Shown: positions 1-13,854, numbered from the stretch's first letter. The stretch is 64,000 nucleotides of DNA from Enoplosus armatus (GCF_043641665.1 NC_092186.1:22235501-22299500); one strand, 5' to 3'. Program-made: numbers and translations. Notes: generated by a model not told the origin, from the letters alone.

Positions 1-1041
1 CATGTTTGACATCTCTAGACACGTAACACAGAAAATATACATAAATAAAAGATGAAACATTTTTACTTTTTTGGCAGCTTTGGCGTTGAGTTAAAAATAC
101 TCCTGGCTGCACTTTGGACCAGATTTTAACTGAATCTTAAAATATGCGACGACCCAGGTGGCTGGGTAGAAAACTTCTGCGCTTGCTTTGCGTGCCTCAT
201 ACTCTGTATAAGCCACATATCCCCAGTTTTGACATTTTTTTAAGTATTCTTTTAGATCTAAACTTAGGATTGATCTTCACCCCAGGGTGTGAAAGAAAAC
301 TTCTGTCAAAACGCGTTGTGCAACGCAGTTATTACTGAAACAAGAGGTGCCTTAATACTACATTTCTAGAACTATTATCACATGGGACCTTAAACTTTTC
401 AAGTGATTTCTCCTCTCTTGTCTCACCTCCGACGTCACAATTTTCCGTCTTCTGTGTTCCTCTGCTCACCTCTGCTGTTCCTGCCTCCTTTAAGATCGTC
501 GCCCTTTGTTACAGTAGTCGCGTTTTGCAGGCGTTTCGCTGTACAATTATGTTATTCAGTGCTTTGTGCACTTCAAAGGACTTATGACTTCATACACGCC
601 TTCTAAAACTGAACTAGCCTCAGTCGAGCAGATAGGAAAATACAAGTTCTGCAGATCACACTATTTGTATTCTGTATTAATCAAAGAGAGCACATGCAGG
701 AAACAAATAGCAGGAAATGAGCACTCTGTACTGAGCACACTGGATTCCCTAATGATCATTTAACCTACTGCAAAACAATTTGCTTCATCATCTCCGCAGC
801 CAACAGCCAGTAGTGATTGGAAATTTACATGAGAGCAGTTTACTCATGTCAAATTATTTCTGGGTAATGAAGTCCTTCAAAATAAAAGAAAGGCAGTTAT
901 GTTCTTGCGTTAGCATCTGCTAACCCTGCATTGTGCAGCTTCAAATGTAGACTACTTGGTTTAAGGCTTTTGCCCGCAGTGAGTGACAGGAAACTAAAGT
1001 GCAAATTGTTTCCACATTTCCACCCCCCACCACAAACTTAC
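1..1041 (-). other. lrp8: lrp8 intron, 5' part, downstream of LA3 exon
   Basis: Non-coding on the gene model. It begins with the GTAAGT donor of the LA3 exon and runs off the left edge. No further LA module (six-Cys, SDE pattern) is visible on the minus strand here. The short open frames at 144-338, 403-606 and 566-763 show no recognisable protein. Confidence 0.7.
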
Positions 1042-1170
1042 CTGCAGCGCACTGCTCCTCATCCGCCCCGTTGTCACAGTCCCTCTCTCCGTCGCATCGC
1101 CATGACAACGAAACACATTTGCTGGCAGCCCCTCCGCAATCAAACTTCTCCGGTGGACAGGTCTGTCGGC
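1042..1170 (-). CDS. lrp8: lrp8 (ApoER2) exon encoding LDL-receptor class A module 3
   Basis: One complete LA (ligand-binding) module of a single-pass lipoprotein/reelin receptor of the plasma membrane. Read on the minus strand, the exon follows a CCCCCTCACAACAG acceptor and ends at a CTGCAG|GTAAGT donor. It is 129 nt long with phase-1 introns on both sides, the usual arrangement for LDLR-family LA exons. The translation begins RQTCPPEKFDCGG and continues through SWRCDGERDC and GADEEQC. All six cysteines and the acidic calcium-binding segment (D..D....DE) are present. The pattern C-P-x-E-K, a four-residue insert before K-C-V, S-W-R-C-D-G-E and G-A-D-E matches LA3 of vertebrate LRP8 from memory; VLDLR LA3 differs at the CPxEK and GADE positions. 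It is a partial gene, since the other exons lie outside the window except LA2. A related VLDLR-like paralogue is the main alternative. Confidence 0.9.
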
Positions 1171-1325
1171 CTGTTGTGAGGGGGCGGAGGGTGAATGAGA
1201 TGAGAAAGTTTGGGGGGAAATGGATGGAGGAGAAGGGGGGCAAAGAGGGATCGAGGGCGAAGACAGGGAGAGTAAAATGAGAGGCGAGGCAGGGAGGGAG
1301 GAGGCAAAAGAGAGAGAAGGGACAG
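1171..1325 (-). promoter_or_regulatory. extended polypyrimidine tract upstream of LA3 acceptor
   Basis: On the plus strand this is an almost uninterrupted purine run (G/A-rich with few C/T). On the transcribed minus strand it is about 150 nt of C/T-rich sequence ending at the CACAACAG acceptor. Normal polypyrimidine tracts are 10-30 nt; the LA2 exon has only a short one. Such tracts can bind PTB-type splicing regulators (known for the class; inference here). Confidence 0.55.
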
Positions 1326-4300
1326 CCAGTCAATGAAACAGTTTGATAACTTAGTTATCTTGTTGCTCAAATCGATTCCCCCTCAAAGGCCTGCAATTAA
1401 ACTCGACACACAGCGACAGAGGAACAAAGAAGCAGCAACACTGTCAGGCCCACACAAAGCCAGGAAAATGCAGAGTATACAAACCAAAAAAGACATGAAA
1501 CAAACAAAAACTGTGTGTATTGAGATATCTGAGCTAATAGCTCTGTGTATACTGCGGCTGCTTATCTTCATTATGGATAAATCCACCAATTATTATTTTG
1601 ATTCACTTCTTAAGTGATAAAATAATCAAATGTGATTAAAGTTAGTGGAAAAAATGTACGTCTCAAAAGTTGGGAACAGCGAATGTTTGGCACTTTTGTT
1701 TGACTAAATGACACAATTAATTGGTTATTAAAATGGATCCACACACAGCAAACGTAAGCCTGAAATACAAACAGACAGTTCATCTATACAGCGCTGCGTT
1801 TTCTTTCATATGTGAAGCCTTATTCAATAAAAACGTGTTTTTGTGTGTGAATGAAGTGAGAAAGCACACGTTACAGTTTGTCAAACACACACACACACAC
1901 ACACACACTGTGTGTGAGTGAGAAAGTGGTCCCTCTTGGTAAAAGCCCATTACAGTAGAGAAGGCTACATGTGTAACCCGTGGGGTTGGTATAGGGAAGA
2001 AAAATACTGCCGTCCAATACATCAAATTTACACTCAGTCCCCACAGCAAATCCCTGTCCCTTCTTCCTGCAACCCGCAACACTCCCTCACCCCCCTCCCC
2101 CCCCACAAGCTCTCTCACACATACACACACTCTATAACACCATAGGGACTCTAGTCCCAGATTACATTACAGTGTCAAACTCAACCCTATCAATTATACA
2201 AATTTGACCACCAGAATGCTTCTTGGCAACCAGCCTGAGTGTGTGTGTGTGTGTGTGTGTGGCAGTCACAGATCAATAGAACCTATGGGATTCGCCCATT
2301 TCAGTCTCATTCTCTATTTTCTTCTTGTCGTGTTTCTTTCTTCTCCTTTTTATTTTCAACAGTGCTGAATACATTCAAACACTGCCCCTCATGGAGCCTG
2401 GGAGCCTTGCCGATTGTTGGCAGGAAGGATTTTCTCCAACTGTGCAGTCTACGTTGCCAGGTTCCACGCTATTGAAAAAGTGGCTGCCTGCATTTTATTT
2501 TTCTATGGACCTGTACAGGTTTGGGGTTTGGATTCCTCTCTTCTCCTGTCTTTTGCTGGTGCTGACCTTTTGGTTGACCACTCACCCCTGTCAATATACC
2601 TCCTCCTGAATATTAGGCTCTTGTGTGAGCATCTATTCAAAGTGTCTCCCCTAAATGATGTTTCCCCTGGCCTTTAAAGAATAAAAGCCCCCTGCAAAAC
2701 GCCCTCTAAGAGAGTGAAGCAGCTGATGCAGCTCTTCTGGTTAATACCATGCTGTGAATATGAATATCAATGGGAGGAGGGTGTAGGTGTGTTAAAGTGG
2801 GCAAGGAGGCCAGCGAGTTGCTCGACATCTGGCTTACTGTTCAATCAATTCAAGTGTGTGTTGGTGTGTGTCACTGCACTACATACAGTGGAAACTACTG
2901 GTCTCGTGTTTCTCATTATCTGCCTGCTCTAAAGTGTGTATGTGTGTGCTTGTGTGGATCAGAGCTGCTGTCGGAGACTTTCTCACTCTCATATGAGTCC
3001 ACACACAGAAATACCCCCCCCCCCCCGGGGGTCCAGTCCACTAAGTGTCTGATTGACAGCTGGGTTAAAAGGATGTAATTTGTCTGACTGACCATTTCAG
3101 GCCCTAGGACTCGAGAAAGGCGGAGTCAAGGATCAGCTGCCAATCAAATGACAGAATACAGACGAGCATGAACAACAGAGAGCTCCACTGACATTGATTA
3201 TGACAAAATCAATTAGATTATTTTCATCCCAAGGGTAATAATGTTCACTAAATGAAAAGGACAATTCCAATTTCCCATTATTACATGTTTAAGTAATAAT
3301 TTGTGACTATTAAACTGCTCTGCTCTCCATTGGCCTTTGATATAATACAATAGCAGCTCCATCCATACATTCATTCAGTCAGCCGGGAGTATTGCAGACC
3401 ATTCACAGAGAAAATTGGTACGTGCAAACTAGGAGATGTGTTTCACATTGCCTGCAGAACCAACGAGCAGTTTGTTGGAATAAACAGAAGTGGTAGCACG
3501 TGAAGGTAATTAGCATCAGCAACAACAGCCAGCAAGTCTGCACAGACAGAAGAAAAAGACGCCGACTATGGGGAGAAAATCTAATTCGTCTGTGCTTCAC
3601 CATAAACGCATAAACTCACTGAAAACCACAGTCAAGCACATCTGACCACCACAGTGATGACTAAAACAAGCAAGGCACCAGTCTGTCAAGACCAGTCAAG
3701 CATTTCTTTTTATCAAGGTTGTTGCGGTCTGACTTTGCCAATCCAGACGGCGATGGTGTTGATAATGAAGTTTTAAGACTTGGAGACTTTTGAAAGTCAG
3801 TGCTCGGATTTGCCCTCTCTCTTTTGCTGACAGGTGTATCCAGCGGCAGAGCAGGAGCATTGACGGCCTTATCGACAGCGAGCTGGGTCTGTGCCTGCAG
3901 AGATGCCGACTATGATCATACTCCTGGCCGAGCGCCGTATCGACTGCACCTCGCAGGAAACTATGGAAAGGTTGCATCTTTATAAAACATACAGACACAG
4001 CAACATACTAAAACGACGATGGCGCGACGTTTTCACATGCATATAGATTGCATATTGTAAACGGTATACACATGTTCATGGAGGCAGGCACATACACCAC
4101 CTCCACTTGTATACACACAAAGACACTGACATAAATACACAAACATAAGTAACCAGAACTACCTACAGCTATAAATCCTTTCCTCAGCTGCCAGTCAAAG
4201 GCATTTAACTGAATTCACTATTATTCAGGCTTTGTGTTTAGAATGAATATTTCATGGGCTATGAAACTTCCTGGGGCACAGAGACAAACGCTGGGCTGTT

Positions 4301-7300
4301 AGAATGCTTATTGCCACGGCAATGCCGATGGATTTGCGGGGACGTAGCGGTGTCAATCTCCGCCTCAGCTCGTGCTCCGTAAGCGCGATGGAGCGCGAGT
4401 TACATCAGTTTTGTACGAATAACGTGGGTTACTAACTTTTAATTTGCACTATCCAGTTGTTGGAACGTCACAACATGCGGCCCACATCATGTGACCCGGG
4501 AGATGGTGAAAATAAATTGCACTTAGTTATGTTGTAGGCTATTCCGATATCAACGTAGCGTCTAATAGATGCCCAGCTGAAACGGGCTTACAAGGCAGAC
4601 TTTCAATTTCCATGTAGGTGTGAGAGCAAACATACAAATTACAGGAAAACATGAATAGTATGTTGTGTATGCCTGCATCGAATAAAATGATCTCATATTG
4701 TATACACGTATTATTCAGTCGCCTCATTTTCCAAGCTTTAGAAATAAAACTAGCCCATGCTTTGCCACCCAGTCCAACTCCTCATTTTCGTCAAACCACA
4801 ATAATTCAGGATTTTTGCAGGTCATCATGTACCCTCCATCTGAGTAGCTTATTGTTGTCAATATATTTTAGCACTGTTTAGTTGTGCATAATGTTATAAT
4901 GGTCAAATGAAAATTTATAAACAGTCAGAGGACGGTAAAGGACAGTAAAAGGAAAATATGCAGTGGAATCCAGTTGCGGTTGCAGTTGTGCCAACAGAAA
5001 GCTAAACAGATAAACAAACACAACTGGCCTGGATTCCCTCAACTTACATTTATGTGACACATACAGGCATATGAACCTCATGATCCATATGAGCCCAGTG
5101 CCCTTTTATTTATGCTGCAACCTACTCATACATGTATTTCACAGTCGCCCTGGGTGAGCAGCAATTTGCCTGTCAGCGTGTGACGCTGTTTTCTCAGTAC
5201 GACACTGCATTAGAAAGTGACAGGGGATAAGATGGGATACACACATTATTTTCATGGGATTTTAGTTCTGTTAAATAGCGCGGAATTTAGCTAAGCAGAG
5301 AACAAATATTTGGGGAATCAGGTTTCTCCACATACATGTGGCATGGCGGCTCTGATGGATCAAGATGGAGAGGAGTAGTGCTGTGAAAAGACACAAGGAA
5401 TCATCATTATAACATGGGGAACAGGGAATGCTCTGCCAATGCAATGCTCCATTACCCTACTAATGACTTTATGTTCGTGTTGAACACATTAAACCCCACT
5501 AAAGTGATTGTTTTCTGCTTTTGATACAGCGTCTGACCGTGAGCAATAGCTGAATGTTGCAAACCAGATTCACAAAACTTACATTTGTTGAGCAACCTCG
5601 AGTTCTTATGCAAACTGCACCAATAGAAGTTCATGTTGTGTACGTGAACTGGCACAAGCTGAATTTGCCTTGGCTACAGGAAAGATAATGTGGGTAAAAA
5701 TAATAAGGTTTATGTAGTTGAGGACTTGGTCAGCTTATTGACATAGACGGGCTGTCCCTGTGCATACATAAAGTAAATCTTTAGAGCTAACTTTATGGTT
5801 TCATTGAATTTTATTTTGAGAAAAAAAACAAACTGTCCTTCAAAATAAGTCTTTTTTTCCCCCCTAAAATTCTTGTTCTTAGTAAGTTGGAAATTGTGCA
5901 GTGGATTTTAAATTAAGGCTTTGCTGGTCCTGGGGTCAGAAAACTCATTTGGCACATAGGGGACGACGTGGTCTTTCAGTTCAAACAAGTCCACAACCAC
6001 AAGTGGTTCAGACTTGTTATTCTCCTCACATGGCCTGCCTAAGTGTCTATTATGAGCAGGGTATAAGGGTGGACTGAGCAAGGCGCAGTATGCTAATGAA
6101 CTTTTGATTAACTACCTTCTTAATTTCCCTTCACAAGGAGGGAGGGGATTGGAGCATTGTTGCACGGCACCACGTCCACTCTCTAGCTGCCTGCCTAGCA
6201 TCAAAGCTAGCCTCTCAGGTGATTGATTCAGACGGCCCGTAGCCCCGTCGGCTAATGCTACCATAATTTATTTATCATGAGGTGTGTGTACGAGGCTGGG
6301 GAGTCATCCTCAAGTCACTGTCTGTCACAGTGAGACAGCGCGTCAAAACAAAGGCTCATGGGAGGAGCGTATGTGAAGGGGGGGAGGAATGGAAGCTTAC
6401 GGATAATTTACCCTGCACAAGGGATTATAGTTGCATGAATTTGAAATGCTTAAAGGTATACTGAATTCCTCTGCACACCAGGCAGAGCACCACTGTTTGA
6501 TTAAGTACCAGGCTCTGACATCTTTTTATGCAAAAACCCAGGAAACATGTCACATCACATCCGTGGAATATCATGAATGCCCAAATACTCTGCACTGCTG
6601 TGAATATCAATTGGCTTCACATGGACGCCAAAGCAAGAACGCATACCATATTGAAGGCAGTTGTAGTTGTATTTTTTCCACTTATTAACTATCAACTTGT
6701 GAGAATCTCTACAAACTTGGTAGGGGCACCATCGTGATTACCATGAGTACCAGACATGACCACAAGAAATGAGAACACATGAGAACTTATTTCCTGCATG
6801 TGTTTTGACACATCATCAATTAAGTCTGAACTAACAGGGGGTCCATAACAGCTGATGGTCTGTGAAATAGGATAATTAAACTCAAGCTTCAGCCATGAGG
6901 TTGCACCATAAATTGGTGAGTGCCTGCTTGAGAACAGTAAACTTTTATCGCTTGGCTACTCTGCAGTAAAAACCGGGCCAAGGCCTCCCTCGAATCAATA
7001 CACACCACCGTGTGCAGGGCCATCCTGGTGACTCAGTCTGCTTATATAGAGGCCATATAAGATTTCAGCCATTTCACTTTACACAATTTCATATATGCCA
7101 GGCAACTAACATTGACATGTCTTAAACCCATGTCTTTATTGTCAGTTGCCTGGATTAACCTGGATTCATGGACAATAAATGAAACAAAGAAAAAGATGCA
7201 CAGGGGGGTGGAGATGGACGGGTAAGGGGGAGGGAATAAGGCAGAGCAGAAAAAGGAAATAGAGTGAGATGCAAGGGAGGAGGGGGTGGGGCGGGGGTCA

Positions 7301-8024
7301 GATATTGGTCACAGAGAGGAGAATATCAATGCGGGGACAAACTGGGATTGATGCAATTAGAGGAAGATACGGCGGAGGCACAGAGGTATTGGGTTGGAAT
7401 CTGATCAAATTGGGGCTTCTTGTGACCCGAGGGCCTACAAACGCACACACAACAGACATCCAATTCTCCTCTGGTCCCTCACTTATTCAGCTACTAAACA
7501 TTTATATAAAAATCAACACCAAGTAACGCGTGCACAGGCACATTAATACACAAACAAAAACACACGAAACATGAAATGATGCACTGCAAGCCTCCCCAGG
7601 TTACGCTGTAATCCATTTAGAGATGTGGGCTGGATCGCATCTCAGCACAGCAGAGATTTGGAGAATGAAGATATTGTTCTAATTTCAGTGTCTGCATTTT
7701 CATAGTTGCATAGTTAAATCTTTAAATCTCAGGAATGCAGTATGAAAGTAATGCTGTTCTTTTGGAGCTGTAACCTTTATAAATGGAGAAGAAAAGACTG
7801 GGGAAGACAAAGGACAGGAGGCTGGGGAGCCTTAAGCTCACAGAGCGCTCATGTGCATCAATGACTCATACAAGAGATGTATGGATCAGCCAGTTATTCG
7901 GCGTGTAGTCTGGTGGTTTGATCGGTTCATATCGCTGTGGTGACGCTCATTAACCTCGTTCCAAGCAGTGCTCTTATTTTCACGGGCTTGTTAAGGTATG
8001 TTTAGGGGGCATAATGGTACGTAA

Positions 8025-8027
<3 letters not shown>

Positions 8028-8075
<48 letters not shown>
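8028..8075. repeat. (GT)24 microsatellite
   Basis: Uninterrupted TG/GT dinucleotides. Confidence 0.95.
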
Positions 8076-8076
<1 letters not shown>

Positions 8077-8269
8077 CCACTGGGAACACACACCTTCCCA
8101 GGGTGAAGACTCCAAGGACAAGACATCATGAAATGCAGTTACCTTCTGTTTATTTCTTTTCCTGACCCCCACCAGCTGATTTTACAGTGAGTTTACAGAG
8201 TAATTTAAAAAAAACAAAAAAACAAACGTTTTTTTTCTGAATTGTTTGTGAATAGTTCATGTACACATA

Positions 8270-8580
8270 AGAGCTGAAACAATAAGTCGATTAAATGATA
8301 TATAATCAACTACTTTGATAACAAGTAAAGTAAAAGTAGTGAAAAAAGGCCAAACATTCTCTGGTTCCAGCTTCTCAGATGATGCTTTTCTTTGTCATAT
8401 ATTGTTGTAAACTGAATATGTTTGGGTTTTGTACTTTTTGTCAAACAAAACAAGATATTTAACTCTGAGAAGTTGCAATGGGCATTTTTCACTATTTCTT
8501 TTAAGACAGTTCATAGAACAAATGATTGAATCAATTAAAAACAAAAGAGTCGGATTAATGATGATGAAAATAAAAGCCTG
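8270..8580 (-). mobile_element. teleost non-autonomous DNA element (CGATTAATC / CAACAGTCCAAAA family), near full length
   Basis: Opens with AGAGCTGAAACAATAAGTCG, carries the internal words GGCCAAACATTCTCTGGTTC and CAGCTTCTCAGATGATGC, and closes with GGATTAATGATGATGAAAAT. This is the reverse orientation of a very abundant teleost element bounded by GATTAATCGATTA-rich ends, commonly regarded as hAT-like (family assignment from memory). Other copies in this window are at 28.6, 39.4 and 40.8 kb. It accounts for the open frames at 8310-8679. Confidence 0.75.
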
Positions 8581-10248
8581 TTCTTGTGTTCGTACTGTGC
8601 AGATATACGGTTTGATATAACAGTACTGAGTGTCCACTGTAGTTTGAAAAATAAAGCCGTCACTGTCCTGCACCGTCACGGTTTTTAAAATGGCAGATTT
8701 TTCTCCCTGAACCTAAATGCATCATTGGACACAATGCTTGCTTCAGAAGAAGGGTTAGTGTGAGCCGGCAAGTGAAGAAAGTGGATGAAACGAAAAGCTG
8801 ATGGACCCACATGAAATGTAAATCGAGCCTCACAGGTCAACGACGATTCTTCAAATCCATCTGCAAAACAACACATCACTCGCGATGTGCAGGGGGGGAA
8901 AACAAATGCTTCATCCAGCATGCAAGCACTTCATGGGCAAAACTACTTCATGTGAGTTATTTTGGAGACGGAGTAAGTGTGTGTGTGTGTGTGTGTGTGT
9001 GCATGTAGGAATGTACAGCAGGCATAATTAGCGTATGCATGAGATAAAGTGCATATGCGTACGTACTGTAAGTGTAAGGATGGTTACATGCATTTGTGAA
9101 TGCATGACTGAGTGTGTTGTTTGTAAGCATTGGCACATAATATATGTGTGAATGCATGAGTGTATGTATTTTGCATATCCTCGCACTGCACACCGAGCAC
9201 TGGGGCATGATGTTTCTCGGCCATGGGAAATTGAGGAAGGCTACAGAAAGACACCAGACCAGAGAGTGGTTGACAACATGTGACCAATGTCATGATTTAG
9301 TGCTTCAGTTTTCACCCCAACTTTACCGTAGTGAATGTCACTGACTGGTTGTGACATTTACAGTAACTCCACCTCCTTTGAGTTGATGTTCTCATTTGCG
9401 CCGCAAGATGGACGGCTCGTGAAGCCAGCATCGTGTGCAAATAACCCCTCCAGGATTTCATTGGATTAATGAGTGCAGTTGCTAATTTACTATATGACCT
9501 ATTCAAACAGGTTTTAAATATTCAGGGATGTCACCAAAGAAAGGGGAGGTTATAAAAATGTCCCCTTTCACACTTTCTGTCTACTTCTATTTGACAGTTT
9601 GGTTTAGTTGGTCGACCCCCTGGCACTGAATGTACGCCCCCCCCCGTCCTTCAGATGTGAAATCCAATTTACAGAAAGGGCGTATGTGGTTAATATCAGA
9701 TTACATTTTAAATGAAGGTTAGCGTTGATTAGTGGCTTTCACTGGAACGCTGATCTCCTATTATTGCAAGCCTGAAGTGGTGTGTGTGTGTGGGGGGGGG
9801 GGCTATGCTGGAGAGAGAAAGATCAAAGTCAAGAGAAAGGAGAGGGAAAAAATGATCAGGGAGAGCAGGTGCAAAGAAAGGAGAAAGCAGCGGGACGACA
9901 ACAAAACGAGGAGAGAGGAAAATAAAGCCATGCAGCGGAGAAACACTGGAAATAAAAAAACCCCACAGGAAACTGAGAGAGAGTCAGAAGTCCAAAGTTT
10001 AAAGAAGATTTGCACAGATGGAAGACAGAAATCATGTTGCCATTAAAACGTAAGTTAAGAAACCCTGGCAAAGAAAACAAGAAACACCCCCCCGCCCCCC
10101 ACCTTAATAGATCCACTATTTTGCCATCATTTATAGCAATGAAAATATTCATAAAAAAAGAGAGGTTATGTGGCTGAGATTTCTCAAGTGTCTCTTAGCT
10201 GGTACAATTCTGAAGTAGATGCTGCTGCAAAGTTAAACTGGAGTGGAT

Positions 10249-10353
<105 letters not shown>

Positions 10354-11724
10354 GAAGAAGGGGCTTGTTAAATGTGGAACCATTAGCAGGGTCTAGACTG
10401 AGGGTCTGTCAGGGGGGGGAAGAAATACAGCGCGACACCAGCGCTCTCATAGGAAATTGCCACTTTCTTCCAGCAGGCCCCTCGTAATGGTTGTTCAGTA
10501 GACGACACATTGGGCATTAAAAATGCCGCCGGTGGCTAGTGCCACATCTCAACTAATGAGTGGCTGCAGGAGAGGGAGGGAGGCAGACGAAAGGAAGGAG
10601 AGAGGGAGAAGGAGAGCCAGGGCCTCTGTTTTCAGATGCACAGTGTGTGGGGCTGAACTTGACTGACGAAGCTTATTTCCTCCGTGGCAGTTTATTCAAA
10701 AGCTGGGTCGGGGCACAAAGGCAGGGGTGTGAAGATTAAAACAGGCAGCCGAATTATGTGGAGAGCGTGGTTAACTTGGGAAGGCCTCTGAATGGACATT
10801 TCTAATATTATAAGACAAGCTACTGGCTGCGTGAACTTGCCTTTCAAAGTCACTGCAATGTCACGTGGGCTCAGAAATTACAAATGACACGCGTTAGCAA
10901 GTGCAGTGGCCCCCCCAAAAACATCAGAATCTTGATTCAGGCTGGCAAAACAATTTCCTGCACAATTAATACACGTCTCAGGAAAACGTGGAAACCTACA
11001 GAGAATGTAGTCTTTACAAACATGACCAAAACACTAGGAAAAGCAATCCCACCAGGCTGTCCCAGCTCCACAATACGCCCTCTGAGAGCAAAAAAAACAT
11101 ATTGACCACCAATCAATCGGAAACCAGCCAAGAGCAAGGGTCACTAATTGAACGGAAGAATGGAATTGACGAAAAAAAAAAAAAATCACAAGGTGGCTGC
11201 TGCTGCTGCGTAGGTGGTTCTCTCTGTTTGATTGCCGCGTACGCCGTAAACAGGGAAAACAAGTTTGCTGTCAACAGCTGTTTCAACTCCACGCACCCAC
11301 AACACAGGAGCCCGAAATGTTCTCTGATACGGGAAAACATGGGCTCAGACTGGTTTCCCTCATGTTGAATTAATCCAGCAGCACGCTGCTAAAAATCTGC
11401 GTTGGATGACATTTGAACTTGATCGATAAGAAAAATGACATTTGAGAGATATGAGGCTGTTATAAGCTGTAACTCCAAATTAACTGTTTACATTCCAGGA
11501 ACCAAGGCAATACTAAATTATACATTTCCTTATCTTAAAAAAAACAACAACATAAAAAGCTCTTTTCTCTGTGTAACTTATAGGAGTTATATCGACCACA
11601 GTTTTCTCATACATTGGGTATTTCTTACAGGGCTTTCTGGGTGTTTTTATTGCACAATGCAGCTAAAATGCAACGTGTGTTTTGATGTCGAGGGTATTTC
11701 TTGTTGTGCATGTTGTGGTTGGGT

Positions 11725-11768
11725 TGCTCTTCTGTATCTCCCTTAAGGAATCAATACACTTTAACTTA
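11725..11768 (+). repeat. short LINE-tail-like fragment
   Basis: CTCTTCTGTATCTCCCTTAA and GGAATCAATACACTTTAACT resemble the ..TTTCCCTTAGGGATCAATAAAGT.. tail of fish non-LTR elements, with several differences. Confidence 0.4.
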
Positions 11769-11881
11769 TTGCTGATAAAAAATCAAGGTAAAGACATTTG
11801 TGGTTAATGCCGATGCCACAAGATACAGCAAGATAAGCAGAACAATGCACATGAGGGCCTGAGATGATGGGCTCACAATAT

Positions 11882-11884
<3 letters not shown>

Positions 11885-11938
<54 letters not shown>
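11885..11938. repeat. (GA)27 microsatellite
   Basis: Uninterrupted GA dinucleotides. Confidence 0.95.
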
Positions 11939-11941
<3 letters not shown>

Positions 11942-12056
11942 AAGACAGAGAGATGACCTTTAATGTTGTTGTTTTTTTTCCCCAACTTCGAAGGGGACGT
12001 TAAACTCACTGTCAGTATTGTATGTTCAATTATGCATGAGCCAGATATCACAAGCA

Positions 12057-12060
<4 letters not shown>

Positions 12061-12090
<30 letters not shown>
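12061..12090. repeat. (CA)15 microsatellite
   Basis: Uninterrupted CA dinucleotides, 120 bp after the GA array. Confidence 0.95.
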
Positions 12091-12091
<1 letters not shown>

Positions 12092-12699
12092 GACTATGCG
12101 TCTGGAGACTAACTACGAAGAATTGGGATGCCTCTGTAGACTGTCCTCACCAGAAAAAACAAAAAGACATCATTGGTTGTGCTGCTTACAACTGAATATG
12201 TTCACCAGCTGCTGTCCTCTCTCAGCGGCAAAGTAGTAGTAGTAGTTTGTCAGGTAAACAAGTAGTTTTAATGTCTAAAATTAGCCAATTCTTGACCGCA
12301 GAATGTCCATTAATGCCGTCACAGTAATGCTCAGCCAGCTGACAATCGAGGGAAAAACTTTTTGGCTATTTAGTTGATTTTGGACTTATTATTATTGAAT
12401 TTTTTTATGAATAAGACTTATAAGTCTACATCCACTGACGGCAGTCGCTCTTGAAACTGAAACTTTTGAGCACTCCACTACCGAATGCATAAAAAGAAGG
12501 TGAATGACACTGAGAAAGGTCGGTTATGTGTGTTTGTGTTTGTGTAGTCGCGCTTGTGTGTGTGAGACGTGAGCAATGAAAATTCAGCTCAAGGCAACAA
12601 ACGCTCTCTATTAAAAAAACATGTAGCGGGACACTGGAGACGAATTAGACAACTCTAACTCTGAGGTAGCTCTGAACTCTGAAGATTAGAGTGACCTCA

Positions 12700-12722
12700 G
12701 AATGCTCACTCATACACTCCAG

Positions 12723-12793
<71 letters not shown>

Positions 12794-12930
12794 CGTGTTT
12801 CCATCACTTCAGGACATTATATTGACTTACACTCGTTTCCTGGAGACTTGCTCAACCTTAAGCCTTACCCTAAACCTAACCTCACCCTAACCTTGAACCA
12901 AGTTATGTCCCCACGACATGAGTAATACAC
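12700..12930 (+). repeat. (CA)n-linked teleost repeat with CCCTAA-like words
   Basis: A (CA)34 array is followed by CACTTCAGGACATTATATTG, CTTACACTCGTTTCCTGGAG, ACTTGCTCAACC, then CCTTACCCTAAACCTAACCT, CACCCTAACCTTGAACCAAG and TTATGTCCCCACGACATG. This unit is commonly found next to CA arrays in fish genomes. The CCCTAA words mimic vertebrate telomere repeats but are part of this unit, not a telomere. Confidence 0.55.
12724..12791. repeat. (CA)34 microsatellite
   Basis: Longest pure CA array of the window; leads into the repeat unit at 12.8-12.93 kb. Confidence 0.95.
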
Positions 12931-13694
12931 GCTCACAAACATACACGCCCTCACCCACACACATTCGTAACTATATAGTGCGTCTCTTTTGGAACGTTTT
13001 CAATGTGTTTGTATTACTACATGTGTGCCTTTTGACGGCCGGGTCACTGACTGACTTTCGGCTTGATTGAATGAGAGACACGGGTAAAGAGAGAGAGTGC
13101 GCGGGATAGAGAGAGAGAGAGAGAGGGAGAGAGAGGGAGGGGCCACCTGGGAAATCACGCCTGCCGCTGCCTCAAGCATGAAATTGAAGCCGTCCGACAA
13201 TGCAACTCAGTGGATCCTTCCCGTTCATATTCCGAAATAATGAACTAGCACAACCTCTTGCCTCCATACTATAATATGCTGACCTGCCTACTGTCTCAGC
13301 AGACACAGACACGGAAAAACCCACCTCAGTGCACAGGAGCAGGTGGAACTGATGACAGCAGGGACAGCGAGAGATGGAGGGGGCGGGGGGGCACAAGTTC
13401 AAGTTTCACCTTTGGCTGTCACCAAAAGGACAGCTGGCTTCACGATGTGGCGTTAGACTGATATCTTGGGCCAGTGCTGGATAATTATACATCGCATCAG
13501 ATTGGTCTTTGATGAAATTAATCCATTTCACACAATTTCAAATTCTCCACTTTTTCATATGAATGCACACATCTGTATAGGAGTTACTTTACCGTTCAAC
13601 GGGTGCAATAGGTCATCTTGCCATGAAGAGCTGCTCACCACCAATCATAGACGGTATAAAAAAAGATAATTAGAATTAAAATGTTCACTGAGGT

Positions 13695-13854
13695 AATAAA
13701 GCTGAGAAGTAGCGTCGTTTTCTCATTGACTTCTATACTATCTGACTTCTTTTTGCAACCAGTGGAGTTGCCGTCTGCTGGCCATTAGAAAGAATGCAGG
13801 TTTAAGGCACTTTCGCATTGGCTTAACTTTTCACAACTGGAGGTTGGTGCTTGC
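13695..13854 (+). repeat. percomorph interspersed repeat (ATTGACTTCTATAC..TCTGACTTC type)
   Basis: Carries TCTCATTGACTTCTATACTA, TTTGCAACCAGTGGAGT, CTGCTGGCCATTAGAAAGAA and TGCAGGTTTAAGGCAC in consensus order. I recognise this as a repeat seen throughout spiny-rayed fish genomes. It supports the taxonomic call. Confidence 0.7.

Noticed and set aside
941..1333. 130-codon minus open frame taken as a whole gene
   Set aside because: Only the 1042-1170 part is coding (LA3 exon). The rest is translated intron: the polypyrimidine tract upstream and the donor side downstream.
12840..12905. Telomere-like CCCTAA/CCTAACC words, possible interstitial telomere
   Set aside because: Words are irregular and embedded in a CA-linked teleost repeat unit; no (CCCTAA)n array.
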